A DNA stretch of 64,000 nucleotides from Lacticaseibacillus porcinae (GTDB lineage: Bacteria > Bacillota > Bacilli > Lactobacillales > Lactobacillaceae). The stretch's first letter is position 1; every line of letters starts with the position of its first letter. A program made the position numbers and the translations under genes. Location of the stretch: NCBI RefSeq assembly GCF_003946305.1, contig NZ_RHNS01000004.1, positions 124,001 to 188,000 on the forward strand. Direction: 5' to 3'. Positions 45,462 to 53,933 of the stretch are shown piece after piece. Below the pieces are notes generated by a model. It worked only from the letters and a program-made list of their open reading frames with translations. It was not told the DNA's origin and made no database searches.

Positions 45462-45533
45462 GGGTGGTCAGGGGATCGAACCCTGGACCCACGGATTAAG
45501 AGTCCGTTGCTCTGCCAGCTGAGCTAACCACCC
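45462..45533 (-). tRNA. tRNA-Lys(CUU), copy 2
   Basis: Identical in all 72 positions to the tRNA at 40949-41020, with the same anticodon loop CTCTTAA. It is followed at its 3' side by AGAATAGTAACCG, also shared with copy 1. Confidence 0.96.
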
Positions 45534-45644
45534 ATATCGGTGCTGTCGCTTGACGACTTAAATACTATATCACTTGAAATCGCGTCGCGCAAGCGTTCCC
45601 GACAAAAAATCCTCAAAAATCATGGATCAGTGACAAGCTCATCC

Positions 45645-45753
45645 GCGGCAACAAGCAACGCTTATGCGCAAAAACGCCTTGCCAAGCAGATCCAAAGTAC
45701 AGGATCTACTCGACAAGGCGGTTCTACTTTAAGCTAAAACCGCTTGTTGCCGC
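45645..45753 (-). repeat. long imperfect hairpin downstream of prs
   Basis: GCGGCAACAAGC (45645-45656) and GCTTGTTGCCGC (45742-45753) are perfect 12-bp arms. Between them CGCCTTG and CAAGGCG and a GGATC/GATCC pair continue the stem. It starts directly after the prs stop and may act as a terminator or RNA-stabilising structure; a T5 run is internal. Confidence 0.6.
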
Positions 45754-45759
45754 AGCAGT

Positions 45760-46686
45760 TTAATCGAGGTCGAACAAGGGATGGATCGATTGATTGGTGG
45801 CGATCAATTCGATGGCTTGACCGATCATTGGGCCAACCGATAAGATCTGCATGTTTGGCAGACGCTTTTCTGCAGGCAATTCAATCGTATCCGTCAAAAC
45901 GATTTGCTTCAATGGCAACTTCCCAATGCGCGTTGCCGCACCGGCAGACAATACCGCGTGCGTTGCTGCTGCGTAAATATCTAAGGCGCCAGCTTCTTGC
46001 AATGCGGTGCAAGAATCAGCGATCCGTGTGCCAGTATCGATCATGTCATCGATGACGATGGCATGTTTGCCTTCCACATCCCCGATGACGCCGGCTTTAG
46101 CTTCACGTTTGTCGACAATGGCGATCGGCAACCCTAACAATTCAGCTAATTCACGGGCATGTTTAGTCCCTGAGTGATCAGGGGCGACGACCACAGCATT
46201 TTCACCAAGGTCTAAGTTGCGGAAGTAGCGGCCAAACAAGGCGACAGTCTTCAAATGATCAACTGGCACATCGAAGAACCCTTGCAGTTGATCCGCATGT
46301 AAATCGACGGTGACAATGCGGCTGATGCCATCCATTTGCAACATGTTGGCAACTAATTTCGCCGTGATCGGTTCGCGTGAACGGGCTTTGCGATCCGCGC
46401 GGGCATAACCGTAATAAGGGACGACCACGTTGATATGATGAGCAGAAGCGCGACGCAAGGCATCGACCATGATCATCAATTCCATGAAATTCTCGTTGAC
46501 TGGATCAGACACCGGTTGGATCACATACACATCGGCGCCACGGACAGAATCATCAAGGTCGATTTGGATCTCCCCATCAGCAAAATGCTTCACTGATGCC
46601 GGTGACAGTGGCAACCCTAACTCTGTTGCGATTTTTTGTGCGAGTGGTTTATTTCCGTTCAGTGTGAAAAGTTTCAGTCCCGCCAT
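45760..46686 (-). CDS. prs: ribose-phosphate pyrophosphokinase
   Basis: Makes PRPP from ribose 5-phosphate and ATP for purine, pyrimidine and histidine synthesis. 308 residues with FADGEIQIDLDDSVRG, the catalytic flexible-loop region YYGYARADRKARSREPI, TVDLHADQLQGFF and the PRPP loop VIDDMIDTGTRI. It diverges in places from typical Prs, so it may be a second paralog, as many lactobacilli have two. The ATG follows GGAGGAAATC. Confidence 0.94.
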   Translation of the reverse strand: MAGLKLFTLNGNKPLAQKIATELGLPLSPASVKHFADGEIQIDLDDSVRGADVYVIQPVSDPVNENFMELMIMVDALRRASAHHINVVVPYYGYARADRKARSREPITAKLVANMLQMDGISRIVTVDLHADQLQGFFDVPVDHLKTVALFGRYFRNLDLGENAVVVAPDHSGTKHARELAELLGLPIAIVDKREAKAGVIGDVEGKHAIVIDDMIDTGTRIADSCTALQEAGALDIYAAATHAVLSAGAATRIGKLPLKQIVLTDTIELPAEKRLPNMQILSVGPMIGQAIELIATNQSIHPLFDLD

Positions 46687-46902
46687 GATTTCCTCCGTAA
46701 GTCTATAGTTGACTTCATTATACGCAACTTTGCGCTTCCTGAAAATAGGGTAAACCTCTGAATTTTGATGTCCATCTCATGTCATTCGATGGAGACCTGT
46801 TTCCGCATCACTTTACCTTATATCCGTCTACTTACGAGTACAAAGAACTCATTAAAGCACTTGCTCTATAGTTGCATTCGTCAATGGATATGCCTTTTCG
46901 CA

Positions 46903-46932
46903 AAAGAAAACACCCACCAATTGGCGAGTGTT
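46903..46932 (-). terminator. terminator of the 75-aa gene
   Basis: AACACTCGCC/GGTGGGTGTT with a T-run on the minus strand, about 10 bp after the stop. Confidence 0.65.
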
Positions 46933-46942
46933 GAGACCAATT

Positions 46943-47170
46943 TCAGCCAAACACAAGGAGTTCACGCACTCCGATAACAGCATTTTCGGCATTTAACATT
47001 ATGGACCTCAATCGCCCATCGGTAGCAGGCCAACCAAGATTTCCAGCTTCCAACTCAGCAACTACATTTTCACGATCAAACGTCCCGGTCTTGCTTAATC
47101 CTGTATCAGGATTTTCAAACAGGAACTGCTCTTGATTTCCAGTCTTACTAATCAAGGTGTAATACATCAT
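46943..47170 (-). CDS. conserved-looking hypothetical protein (75 aa)
   Basis: A short soluble protein beginning MMYYTLISKTGNQEQFLFEN, without membrane segments. A strong GAGGAGG lies 9 nt before the ATG, and a terminator follows, so it is probably expressed as a single gene. The family is not recognised. Confidence 0.65.
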   Translation of the reverse strand: MMYYTLISKTGNQEQFLFENPDTGLSKTGTFDRENVVAELEAGNLGWPATDGRLRSIMLNAENAVIGVRELLVFG

Positions 47171-47226
47171 CTCAATCGGCCTCCTCTCGCTGACGATATT
47201 ATACCAAGCAAAGGCACCTTTCGCCT

Positions 47227-47256
47227 CAAAAAAACGCCACCCGATAAGGTGACGCT
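47227..47256 (-). terminator. orphan minus-strand terminator
   Basis: GCGTCACC/GGTGGCGT followed by TTTTTTT on the minus strand. It has no recognised gene upstream on that strand: the next 190 bp hold only a 14-codon frame (MAHSSRSYYQTHYQ). Confidence 0.55.
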
Positions 47257-47448
47257 ATCCTGCCTGCGCGCATTAGTAATGTTATTGGTAATGGGTTTGG
47301 TAGTATGACCGACTAGAATGGGCCATCTTAGCGATGCAACATTTTTTAAAATGCCTATATTACTGCGCTTTGCAGCTTTTTAAATACAGTAGTAACTAGG
47401 TCAGAGCCTATAGGGTATACTAACCCTAAGTTGAAAGGAGCTGGAAAA

Positions 47449-48246
47449 ATGTCACCCACTCGAATTTTAACCTTGCCTGGGAGCATCAATTTACGCGAAC
47501 TCGGCGGTTACGCCACTGAATCTGGACAATATCTCAAATGGCGCAAATTGTTGCGTTCTGGTTCTTTAGGCTACTTAAAAGATGAGGCTGGTGCCATGCT
47601 TGAAGCTTATGGCACGGTATTTGATCTCGATTTTCGCTCGGATAACGAAGTGCAGACCCGCCCTGATCGCATTCCTCGCAGTATTTCCTATCAACAATTG
47701 CCGGTTTACCCCTTCGTCGACCAACAAAAAGGCGGTTTATTCAAACGCCTCACCAAAAAATTCCGCAAACCTTCTGTGACCGACATGATGGCCAACACTT
47801 ATTGTCAAATGTTGACTGATAGCCACGCAAACGCCGCTTATCGGCAATTATTCGACCTTTTATTAGCAAATGATCAACCTAACGCCTCGATCCTTTTCCA
47901 CTGTACTGCCGGCAAAGACCGCACTGGGATCGCAGCGATGATGATCGAAGGCGCACTCGGCGTTCCTGAAGCCACCATCCGCGAAGATTACTTGCTGACC
48001 AACCTCGTGTTAGAAGCCCCTGATCAAATGGCGCATGCCGACCTTCGCCATGGCGCTGACCAATTCGTTAACCAAATGAATCGACATGAGGCTGAAACCA
48101 GCAACTATGAGGCGATCCGCGACTTGATCGCTGATCAATATGGTAGCTGGGACGCCTACCTCACCAAACAACTCCGTTTATCAACTCACGATTTAGCAGA
48201 TCTGCGGCAAATTTATTTAACTGACTCCCCTGATCCAAAGGACTGA
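47449..48246 (+). CDS. tyrosine-protein phosphatase (DUF/Y_phosphatase3 type)
   Basis: A 265-residue enzyme with the N-terminal INLRELGGY motif of this family and the P-loop HCTAGKDRTG with catalytic Cys and Arg. It would dephosphorylate phosphotyrosine or phosphoinositide-like substrates. The ATG at 47449 follows AAAGGAGCTGG. The hydrolase gene starts 4 nt behind it, so the two form an operon. Confidence 0.93.
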   Translation: MSPTRILTLPGSINLRELGGYATESGQYLKWRKLLRSGSLGYLKDEAGAMLEAYGTVFDLDFRSDNEVQTRPDRIPRSISYQQLPVYPFVDQQKGGLFKRLTKKFRKPSVTDMMANTYCQMLTDSHANAAYRQLFDLLLANDQPNASILFHCTAGKDRTGIAAMMIEGALGVPEATIREDYLLTNLVLEAPDQMAHADLRHGADQFVNQMNRHEAETSNYEAIRDLIADQYGSWDAYLTKQLRLSTHDLADLRQIYLTDSPDPKD

Positions 48247-48250
48247 TTTT

Positions 48251-49183
48251 ATGAAAAAACGTTACCTTGTCGCTGGCACCTTGCCAATGTTACTGACTGC
48301 CGGCACCTTAGCTGCAGCTGAAAAACTTTATACCTACGCCTTTAAGCGCATTAATTATGTGCCTGATGCCTCTGATGCGATGCAAAAATATGCCAATGAC
48401 TACTATTATCATGTCGATTGGGTCGAACACCAACAACCTGCTGTGTGGCATTTGGACACCCCAGATGATCAACATCTCTCAGCGTTATGGTTAGCAAACC
48501 CGAATTCCAACAAAGCGGTGATCATCGGTCACGGTTATAAAGGCACTGGTATCACCATGGCCAACTACGCACACATGTTTTACGATATGGGCTTTTCCGT
48601 GTTGTTGCCTGATGACCGCGGCCATGGGCAATCAGATGGGACTTACATTTCATTTGGTTGGTTAGATCGGTTAGATTATTTGCAGTGGTTGCAATTGATC
48701 ATCAAAAATTTAGGCACTGACTGTGAATTATTGTTATTCGGCACTTCCATGGGCGGTGCCACGGTCAGCTTAGTCGCAGGTGAGTCGACGTTACCTGCAC
48801 AAGTGAAAGCCATTGTTGAAGATTGTGGTTACACCTCATTAGATGATGAACTCACTTACTTAATGAAGCAGTTGTTTCATCTCCCTAAAAAACCTTTGGT
48901 GCCACTGGCCAGTTTCATTAACTACCGACGTTTAGGCTTTCCGATTTCGCGCGTTGATGTCCGCGCGGCTTTGCGCCGCAACACCCGGCCACTGCTAGTG
49001 ATCCACGGTCAAAAAGATGTTTACGTCCCGACTTGGATGGGCCCTGCAAACTACAAAGCCAGCGCTGGTCCCAAAGCGTTGTGGTTAGTCCCTGATGCGA
49101 TCCATGCGGAAAGTTATTGGGTCGATCCAGTCGCTTATGCCACGCATATTCGCGATTTCATTGCACCGTATTTCACCAAGTAA
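48251..49183 (+). CDS. membrane-anchored alpha/beta hydrolase
   Basis: A 310-residue protein with an N-terminal signal/anchor ([18 protein letters not shown]) and an alpha/beta hydrolase fold: oxyanion region IIGHGYKG, nucleophile elbow [10 protein letters not shown], acid in HGQKDVYVP and final His in IHAES. It resembles the extracytoplasmic esterase/peptidase-like hydrolases of lactobacilli. The substrate is unknown. Confidence 0.92.
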   Translation: MKKRYLVAGTLPMLLTAGTLAAAEKLYTYAFKRINYVPDASDAMQKYANDYYYHVDWVEHQQPAVWHLDTPDDQHLSALWLANPNSNKAVIIGHGYKGTGITMANYAHMFYDMGFSVLLPDDRGHGQSDGTYISFGWLDRLDYLQWLQLIIKNLGTDCELLLFGTSMGGATVSLVAGESTLPAQVKAIVEDCGYTSLDDELTYLMKQLFHLPKKPLVPLASFINYRRLGFPISRVDVRAALRRNTRPLLVIHGQKDVYVPTWMGPANYKASAGPKALWLVPDAIHAESYWVDPVAYATHIRDFIAPYFTK

Positions 49184-49194
49184 AAATTTTTTCG

Positions 49195-49222
49195 ACCGCA
49201 AAATATATTTTGCGGTTTTTTT
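49195..49222 (+). terminator. terminator after the hydrolase gene
   Basis: ACCGCAAAA/TTTTGCGGT with a T7 run. Confidence 0.88.
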
Positions 49223-49254
49223 GCGTATATATATAGTGACGGCAGAAAAAGCAG

Positions 49255-49295
49255 TTGACAGTGGCCTAGACCGATGTTATATTGGACTAGACCAA
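49255..49295 (+). promoter_or_regulatory. nagB promoter with two GntR-type operators
   Basis: TTGACA (49255-49260) and TATATT (49278-49283) are 17 nt apart. GTGGCCTAGACC lies in the spacer (49261-49272), and TTGGACTAGACCAA (49282-49295), an inverted repeat, overlaps the -10 and start region. Both match the TGGTCTAGACCA-like sites of NagR/YvoA regulators. No such regulator gene is in the window. Confidence 0.75.
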
Positions 49296-49313
49296 GAGAG
49301 GGAGGAATTTTTC

Positions 49314-50021
49314 ATGGACGTCAAAGTATTCGACAACAAAGACCAAGCAAGTGAAGCAGCATTCGAATTTATCAAAGCAGGTTTAGCTAACGGTGCCACC
49401 ACATTAGGTTTGGCTACTGGGAGTACCCCAATTCCGCTGTACAAGCACATGACTGACAGTGATCTCGACTTCTCCAATATCACATCCGTAAACTTGGACG
49501 AATATGTTGGCTTAGCCCCAACTAACGACCAAAGCTACCGTTACTTCATGAACGAACATTTATTCAACTTGAAGCCATTCAAAGAAACTTTTGTTCCAGA
49601 TGGCTTGAACAAAGACGCTGAAGCAGAAACGAAGCGTTACGACCAAGTGATCGCCGATCATCCGATCGACATCCAATTGTTAGGTTTAGGCCAAAACGGT
49701 CATATCGGCTTCAACGAACCAGGTTCTGACTTTAACGGTGGTACGCAAAAGGTTCATTTGACCCAATCCACTATCGATGCCAACGCCCGCTTCTTCGAAA
49801 AAGAATCCGACGTGCCAACTTACGCTTACTCCATGGGGATCGGCTCCATCATGAAGAGCAAGAAGATCTTGTTGTTGGCCTTTGGTGAAAACAAAGCTGA
49901 CGCCATTCAAAAAATGGTTGAAGGCCAACCGACTGAAGATGTCCCTGCATCTGCATTGCAAAACCATGCTGATGTCACCGTCATGATCGACAAAGCTGCG
50001 GCTTCTAAGCTCAGCAAGTAA
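49314..50021 (+). CDS. nagB: glucosamine-6-phosphate deaminase
   Basis: Converts glucosamine 6-phosphate to fructose 6-phosphate and ammonia. 235 residues; motifs [16 protein letters not shown] with the catalytic Asp, and [14 protein letters not shown] with the catalytic His. The ATG at 49314 follows GGGAGGAATTTTTC; an open frame extends upstream into the previous gene but without a start signal. Amino-sugar induction is implied by the promoter sites. Confidence 0.96.
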   Translation: MDVKVFDNKDQASEAAFEFIKAGLANGATTLGLATGSTPIPLYKHMTDSDLDFSNITSVNLDEYVGLAPTNDQSYRYFMNEHLFNLKPFKETFVPDGLNKDAEAETKRYDQVIADHPIDIQLLGLGQNGHIGFNEPGSDFNGGTQKVHLTQSTIDANARFFEKESDVPTYAYSMGIGSIMKSKKILLLAFGENKADAIQKMVEGQPTEDVPASALQNHADVTVMIDKAAASKLSK

Positions 50022-50036
50022 TTCTCGATCAAACAC

Positions 50037-50071
50037 GAAACCGCCTGTCGCGATGCGACAGGCGGTTTTTT
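50037..50071 (+). terminator. nagB terminator
   Basis: AAACCGCCTGTCGC/GCGACAGGCGGTTT followed by TTTT. Confidence 0.9.
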
Positions 50072-50271
50072 GCCGGTTCGGTTTTTGAATTTGAACCTCC
50101 GACTAGCACGTCGCTCCATAGTGAGGGTCCTCGGCCGAGCTAACTTGAATCATTCGCGACGCTCCGATTCAAGTGGATCTCGACCTGCGGAACGCAGTAG
50201 GCGGTAAAACCGCCAACTGCGTTCTCACTATGGATCGACGGCTAGTCTCCGGTTCAAATTCAAAAACCGGC
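50072..50271. repeat. large structured intergenic element, copy 2
   Basis: A 200-bp nested inverted repeat: GCCGGTT/AACCGGC, TTTTTGAATTTGAACC/GGTTCAAATTCAAAAA, GACTAGC/GCTAGTC, CGTCG/CGACG, CCATAGTGAG/CTCACTATGG. Inside are hairpins ACTTGAAT/ATTCAAGT and ACGCAGT-GGCGGT/ACCGCC-ACTGCGT. The joining segments TGAGGGTCCTCGG (50122-50134) and GGATCTCGACCTGCGG (50175-50190) match copy 1 at 18045-18302. Confidence 0.8.
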
Positions 50272-50300
50272 GACGATGCTTGGCAACAAGCTGAGTTTAG

Positions 50301-50843
50301 TTAAACCATCAACGGTTGCCGTTGATCAGAACCGGGCTTCACGACACTAGGCAATGAGAACTGCAACGTGGTTTGGTGTTGAATATCACCAGAAGCTAAG
50401 GCGACTTGGGCATCATCGATCACGGTGAAACCATATTTTTGCCACAGCTTTAGGCGTTCAGGCGTTGCGTTGACCATCATGGTTTGTAAATTCGTCATTT
50501 GGCCTTGATACTTGGCCACGATCGCATTTAAAATGGCTTGTTCATAACCTTGATCGCGCAAAGCAGTCGGTAAGATCAACCGCCGCAACCACAAGGTATT
50601 ATCATGCGGATAACCAACGATCAAGGCGATGGCAGCGACTGGTTTTTGACCATTTGAGATCAAGCGATAATGCAACGCACTAGGCTTGACGCCTTCAGGA
50701 ACGCGATGAAGATCAGTTTCGACAGTGGCATGCGTTGGCATTGGCGCCCCATTTTCTCGAAAATAAGCTAACGATCCACGATATAATTTCATCAAGGCAT
50801 TACGTTGCGGCATTGAACGCACCGTTTGAAATGATAATTCCAA
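50301..50843 (-). CDS. GNAT family acetyltransferase-like protein
   Basis: A 180-residue protein with a GNAT-like core: LRRLILPTALRDQGYEQAIL corresponds to the acetyl-CoA-binding strand and loop, and LKLWQKYGFTVIDDA to the end of the fold. The usual Q/RxxGxG/A loop is only partly kept (LRDQGYE). The substrate is unknown. The start at 50843 has only a GGGAAGGGAG-like sequence about 10 nt upstream. Confidence 0.75.
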   Translation of the reverse strand: MELSFQTVRSMPQRNALMKLYRGSLAYFRENGAPMPTHATVETDLHRVPEGVKPSALHYRLISNGQKPVAAIALIVGYPHDNTLWLRRLILPTALRDQGYEQAILNAIVAKYQGQMTNLQTMMVNATPERLKLWQKYGFTVIDDAQVALASGDIQHQTTLQFSLPSVVKPGSDQRQPLMV

Positions 50844-50960
50844 AATAACGACTCCCTTCCCATGATTTGTTTCTTCAAGTTAGGTATACCTTGAACATTG
50901 GTATAATGCAAGTTTCAACGCTAAAATCAGACAGAATATTTTATTTAGGCAAAACTAAAG

Positions 50961-50984
50961 ACCACCAGGATTTAACTGGTAGCC
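50961..50984 (-). terminator. weak terminator of the TetR gene at 50993
   Basis: GGCTACCAG/CTGGTGGTC stem followed by TTTAGTTTT on the minus strand. Confidence 0.45.
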
Positions 50985-50992
50985 TTCACGAT

Positions 50993-51598
50993 TTAATGCA
51001 ATTGTTGAAGCAAATAATGTAATTGTCCTTGAACGCGGATCTTCGTCGCTTCACTGATATGTTGGCGATCGGCAAACAACAGATCAGACGCCAATGAATT
51101 GCGTAATAAATCGATCACGATCGACGCCAGTTGCGCGGCATTGGTCACATCTAAATGTAACCACGGCAACGTCGCCAGTTGGGCACTCATGGTTTGGACA
51201 AATTTTAACGCTGATTGATCAAGCCATGCACTGGCTTTTTGCGATAACAAGTGCCGTTCGCGAACGGTGATCACAAACACCTGATAGCCTTCAGGTGCCG
51301 ATAACACCGCCCAAACTTTCTCAAAAGCTTGCATCATCGCTTGCTCCAACCCGTCAAGCGTGTCCACGCCTTGCAGCTGCATGCGGATCATATTCAACCG
51401 ATCACTGATCCCAGTGGCGACAATCGTATCCAACAATGCTTGTTTGCCTTGAGGAAAATAATAATAGAGCAACCCATCAGCGATGCCCACCGTTTGATTG
51501 AGTTGGCGGGTGGTGGTATTGGCAAAGCCTTGTTCTGCAAATAACTCTTGGGCGGTTTTTATGATTTGCTCACGCCGTTGACTGTTATGTTGCGTCAT
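50993..51598 (-). CDS. TetR family transcriptional regulator
   Basis: A 201-residue regulator with an N-terminal HTH (TTRQLNQTVGIADGLLYYYF, about residues 28-47) and a helical ligand domain. The ATG at 51598 follows GGGAGTGAGCTT; the 24 upstream in-frame codons overlap the usp-mntH terminator and are unlikely. The target is unknown; no efflux gene is adjacent. Confidence 0.9.
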   Translation of the reverse strand: MTQHNSQRREQIIKTAQELFAEQGFANTTTRQLNQTVGIADGLLYYYFPQGKQALLDTIVATGISDRLNMIRMQLQGVDTLDGLEQAMMQAFEKVWAVLSAPEGYQVFVITVRERHLLSQKASAWLDQSALKFVQTMSAQLATLPWLHLDVTNAAQLASIVIDLLRNSLASDLLFADRQHISEATKIRVQGQLHYLLQQLH

Positions 51599-51614
51599 AA
51601 GCTCACTCCCTTCA

Positions 51615-51645
51615 ACGAAAAAGGTACGGCGCACCCCGTACCTTC
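51615..51645 (-). terminator. terminator of the mntH-usp operon
   Basis: AAGGTACGG/CCGTACCTT followed by TTTTCG on the minus strand. Confidence 0.75.
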
Positions 51646-51676
51646 TCCGTGCGTATTTGAGATACGTCATCAGCGG

Positions 51677-52114
51677 TCAGTCGCGGACCACTAACACTGA
51701 GATCGGGGCATACTTAGCCATGTATGCGGCTTGCGAGCCGAAATGGCGTTTGATCCCTTTTTTCGCTTCAGCACCGACCACTAATAAATCTGGTTGATAC
51801 TTAGGGATCAAAGTTTTGACGATGGTTTCACCAGGGTCGCCTTCTGCGATGACGGCAGTCACTGATTTGATGCCAGCTTTTAACGCGAGGTGGCGATAAT
51901 CTTGAATATGTTGTTCTAAGGCTTCTGCTTCGCCATGGACATAATCTTTATCCATCGCCTCAAACACTGAATAGTCATCTGATTCTAAAATGCTGGTAAT
52001 GATCAACGCCGCATCATCAGCAAGCGCCCGATGAATCGCATAGCGAAACGCCGCTAACGCATCTGCAGAGTCATCGACCCCGACGAGAATTTTTTGATAA
52101 TCTTTGGCAGTCAT
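51677..52114 (-). CDS. universal stress protein (UspA family)
   Basis: A 145-residue UspA-fold protein: ILVGVDDSADALAAFRYA start, and the nucleotide-binding end VVGAEAKKGIKRHFGSQA before ISVLVVRD. The glycine pattern suggests an ATP-binding type. Its start overlaps the mntH stop by 1 nt, so it is co-translated with the manganese transporter, a common pairing in lactobacilli. Confidence 0.94.
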   Translation of the reverse strand: MTAKDYQKILVGVDDSADALAAFRYAIHRALADDAALIITSILESDDYSVFEAMDKDYVHGEAEALEQHIQDYRHLALKAGIKSVTAVIAEGDPGETIVKTLIPKYQPDLLVVGAEAKKGIKRHFGSQAAYMAKYAPISVLVVRD

Positions 52115-53724
52115 TATTCTGCGCCTCCTTCATAATCAGGCGTGGCGCGGACTTCACCGTTTTTAGCGTGGAGTTGGGCCAACTTCTTGTCGCCGCGGTA
52201 AATATCGACGGCACACCATGCTAGCAAGGCAAGCACAGCAACAATTGCAATATATGATGCGATATGCGCCATGTTCACATCAGCGGCACTGGCATGATCG
52301 CCTAAGAACCCAGCGAATGAATCAGGTAACGCGATCATGTTCAATACCGTTAAGCCAACGACTGAAACCCAGCCGCAGACTTTGACCCACGCCACGTTTT
52401 TGAAGCGGGCGCCCATTTCCGCAGTCGAATCTGTCATCATCAACAATGGCAACATGGAAAATGGTAAGGCGAAGGCTAAGAATACTTGGGAGTTGTTCAT
52501 TAAATCATTTAACGCAGTATGTTGGTCGATTTTATTCATCCCAGAAGTCATCGCCACACATAACAGCACCGGGATCACAGAAATCAATCGGGTGATCAAC
52601 CGGCGAGCCCACAAAGGCATCCGCATATGCACGAAGCCTTCCATGATCACTTGCCCAGTTAAGGTCCCGGTGATCGTGGAGTTTTGACCACTGGCAAGGA
52701 GTGCAATGGCAAATAAAGCAGATAATACGCCAGACTTCGCCACCGCGATCAACACGCTGTTGGATAACATGTCAGTGTTGGATAACGCTTGATACAGTCC
52801 AAAAAACGATGGATCTTTGACGACACCAGATTTAAACACGGCGACACCCATGATCAATAACAAACTGTTGACCACAAAGGCAATGGATAACTGGATGTTG
52901 GTATCCCAGTTGGAGAAGCGCACCGCTTGGTGAATGTCTTCTTCATTGCTGTGATCGATTTTGCGGGTTTGAGAAATTGCTGAGTGTAAGTACAAGTTAT
53001 GCGGCATCACCGTGGCCCCGATGATCCCTAAGGCCCCAGATAACGGCGTCATGCCGCCGACAGTTGGGTGACTGGCAATGGTGCTAGCACTTGGGACTAA
53101 GCCTTTGATCACGCCACCCCAGTCAGGATCAGATAACGCGACTTGGTAAACAAAGACAAACAAGATCACTAAGATCAAGCACACAACGATGGCTTCGATT
53201 TTCCGGAAGCCGATTTTCGTCAATAACAATAAGATCAAGACGTCAAAAACAGTAATAAAGACAGCAATGACTAACGGAATATTAAATAGCAGGTATAACG
53301 CGATGGCAGCCCCGATCACTTCCGCGATATCAGTGGCCATGATCGCAAATTCAGTCATGATCCATAAAATGATGCCTAAAGCCTTACTTGTGCGAGCACG
53401 AATCGCTTGCGCAAGGTCCATTTGGGTAACAATGCCCAGTTTAGCCGCCATATTTTGTAGTAACATGGCGATTAAACTGGAAATTAAGATGACGGACATC
53501 AATAAATATTGGAAATTTTGACCACCGGTAATGGAGGTTGACCAGTTACCTGGATCCATATACCCGACTGCCACTAATGCAGCTGGTCCTGAATAAGCAA
53601 ACAACGTACGCCAGAAGCCTTTGCCTTTGGGAACTTCTACCGTGCCGTTGATTTCTTCAAGGGATGGCCCGTTAGCATATTCAATTAATTTATGCTTTTC
53701 AGGCTGTTTGTTTTCATCTTTCAA
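52114..53724 (-). CDS. mntH: Nramp family Mn2+/divalent metal transporter
   Basis: A 536-residue proton-coupled importer with eleven to twelve helices. The metal-site motifs are present: VGYMDPGNWSTS in helix 1 (Asp, Asn) and ATVMPHNLYLHSA in helix 6 (Met, His). The start is TTG, 10 nt after AAAGGAG. A TTTAG-N6-CTAAA inverted repeat lies upstream at 53791. Manganese is central to oxidative defence in lactobacilli. Confidence 0.95.
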   Translation of the reverse strand: MKDENKQPEKHKLIEYANGPSLEEINGTVEVPKGKGFWRTLFAYSGPAALVAVGYMDPGNWSTSITGGQNFQYLLMSVILISSLIAMLLQNMAAKLGIVTQMDLAQAIRARTSKALGIILWIMTEFAIMATDIAEVIGAAIALYLLFNIPLVIAVFITVFDVLILLLLTKIGFRKIEAIVVCLILVILFVFVYQVALSDPDWGGVIKGLVPSASTIASHPTVGGMTPLSGALGIIGATVMPHNLYLHSAISQTRKIDHSNEEDIHQAVRFSNWDTNIQLSIAFVVNSLLLIMGVAVFKSGVVKDPSFFGLYQALSNTDMLSNSVLIAVAKSGVLSALFAIALLASGQNSTITGTLTGQVIMEGFVHMRMPLWARRLITRLISVIPVLLCVAMTSGMNKIDQHTALNDLMNNSQVFLAFALPFSMLPLLMMTDSTAEMGARFKNVAWVKVCGWVSVVGLTVLNMIALPDSFAGFLGDHASAADVNMAHIASYIAIVAVLALLAWCAVDIYRGDKKLAQLHAKNGEVRATPDYEGGAE

Positions 53725-53790
53725 TTTGAACGCGCTCCTTTCTGAAACACCTTTTAGTCTAACCGAATCTTTTCATAAGTAAAGGCTAAA

Positions 53791-53806
53791 TTTAGTGTTT
53801 CCTAAA
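53791..53806. promoter_or_regulatory. candidate metal-regulator (MntR-type) site upstream of mntH
   Basis: TTTAGTGTTTCCTAAA is an inverted repeat with 5-bp arms, 70-80 bp before the mntH start; TTTAGCC and GGTTAGACTAAAA lie close by. DtxR/MntR-family sites have similar TTTAG-type arms; assignment is by position. Confidence 0.35.
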
Positions 53807-53850
53807 TTATTTTAAGTGATGGTAATGCCCGTCTACAGGCTTCAACAATC

Positions 53851-53882
53851 AAAAACGCGGAACCTATATAGTAGGTTTCGCG
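53851..53882 (-). terminator. terminator of the Nudix gene
   Basis: CGCGAAACCTA/TAGGTTCCGCG followed by TTTTTG on the minus strand. Confidence 0.82.
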
Positions 53883-53933
53883 TCAGCTAAGTTATTTTTT
53901 GTCGGTTGAACACTCGCTCAATTTACGGGCAAG

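Noticed and set aside
45744-46055. 103-codon plus-strand frame
   Set aside because: It is a shadow antisense to prs.
49095-49313. Upstream extension of nagB
   Set aside because: It overlaps the previous gene, a terminator and the nagB promoter; the ATG at 49314 has a strong ribosome binding site.
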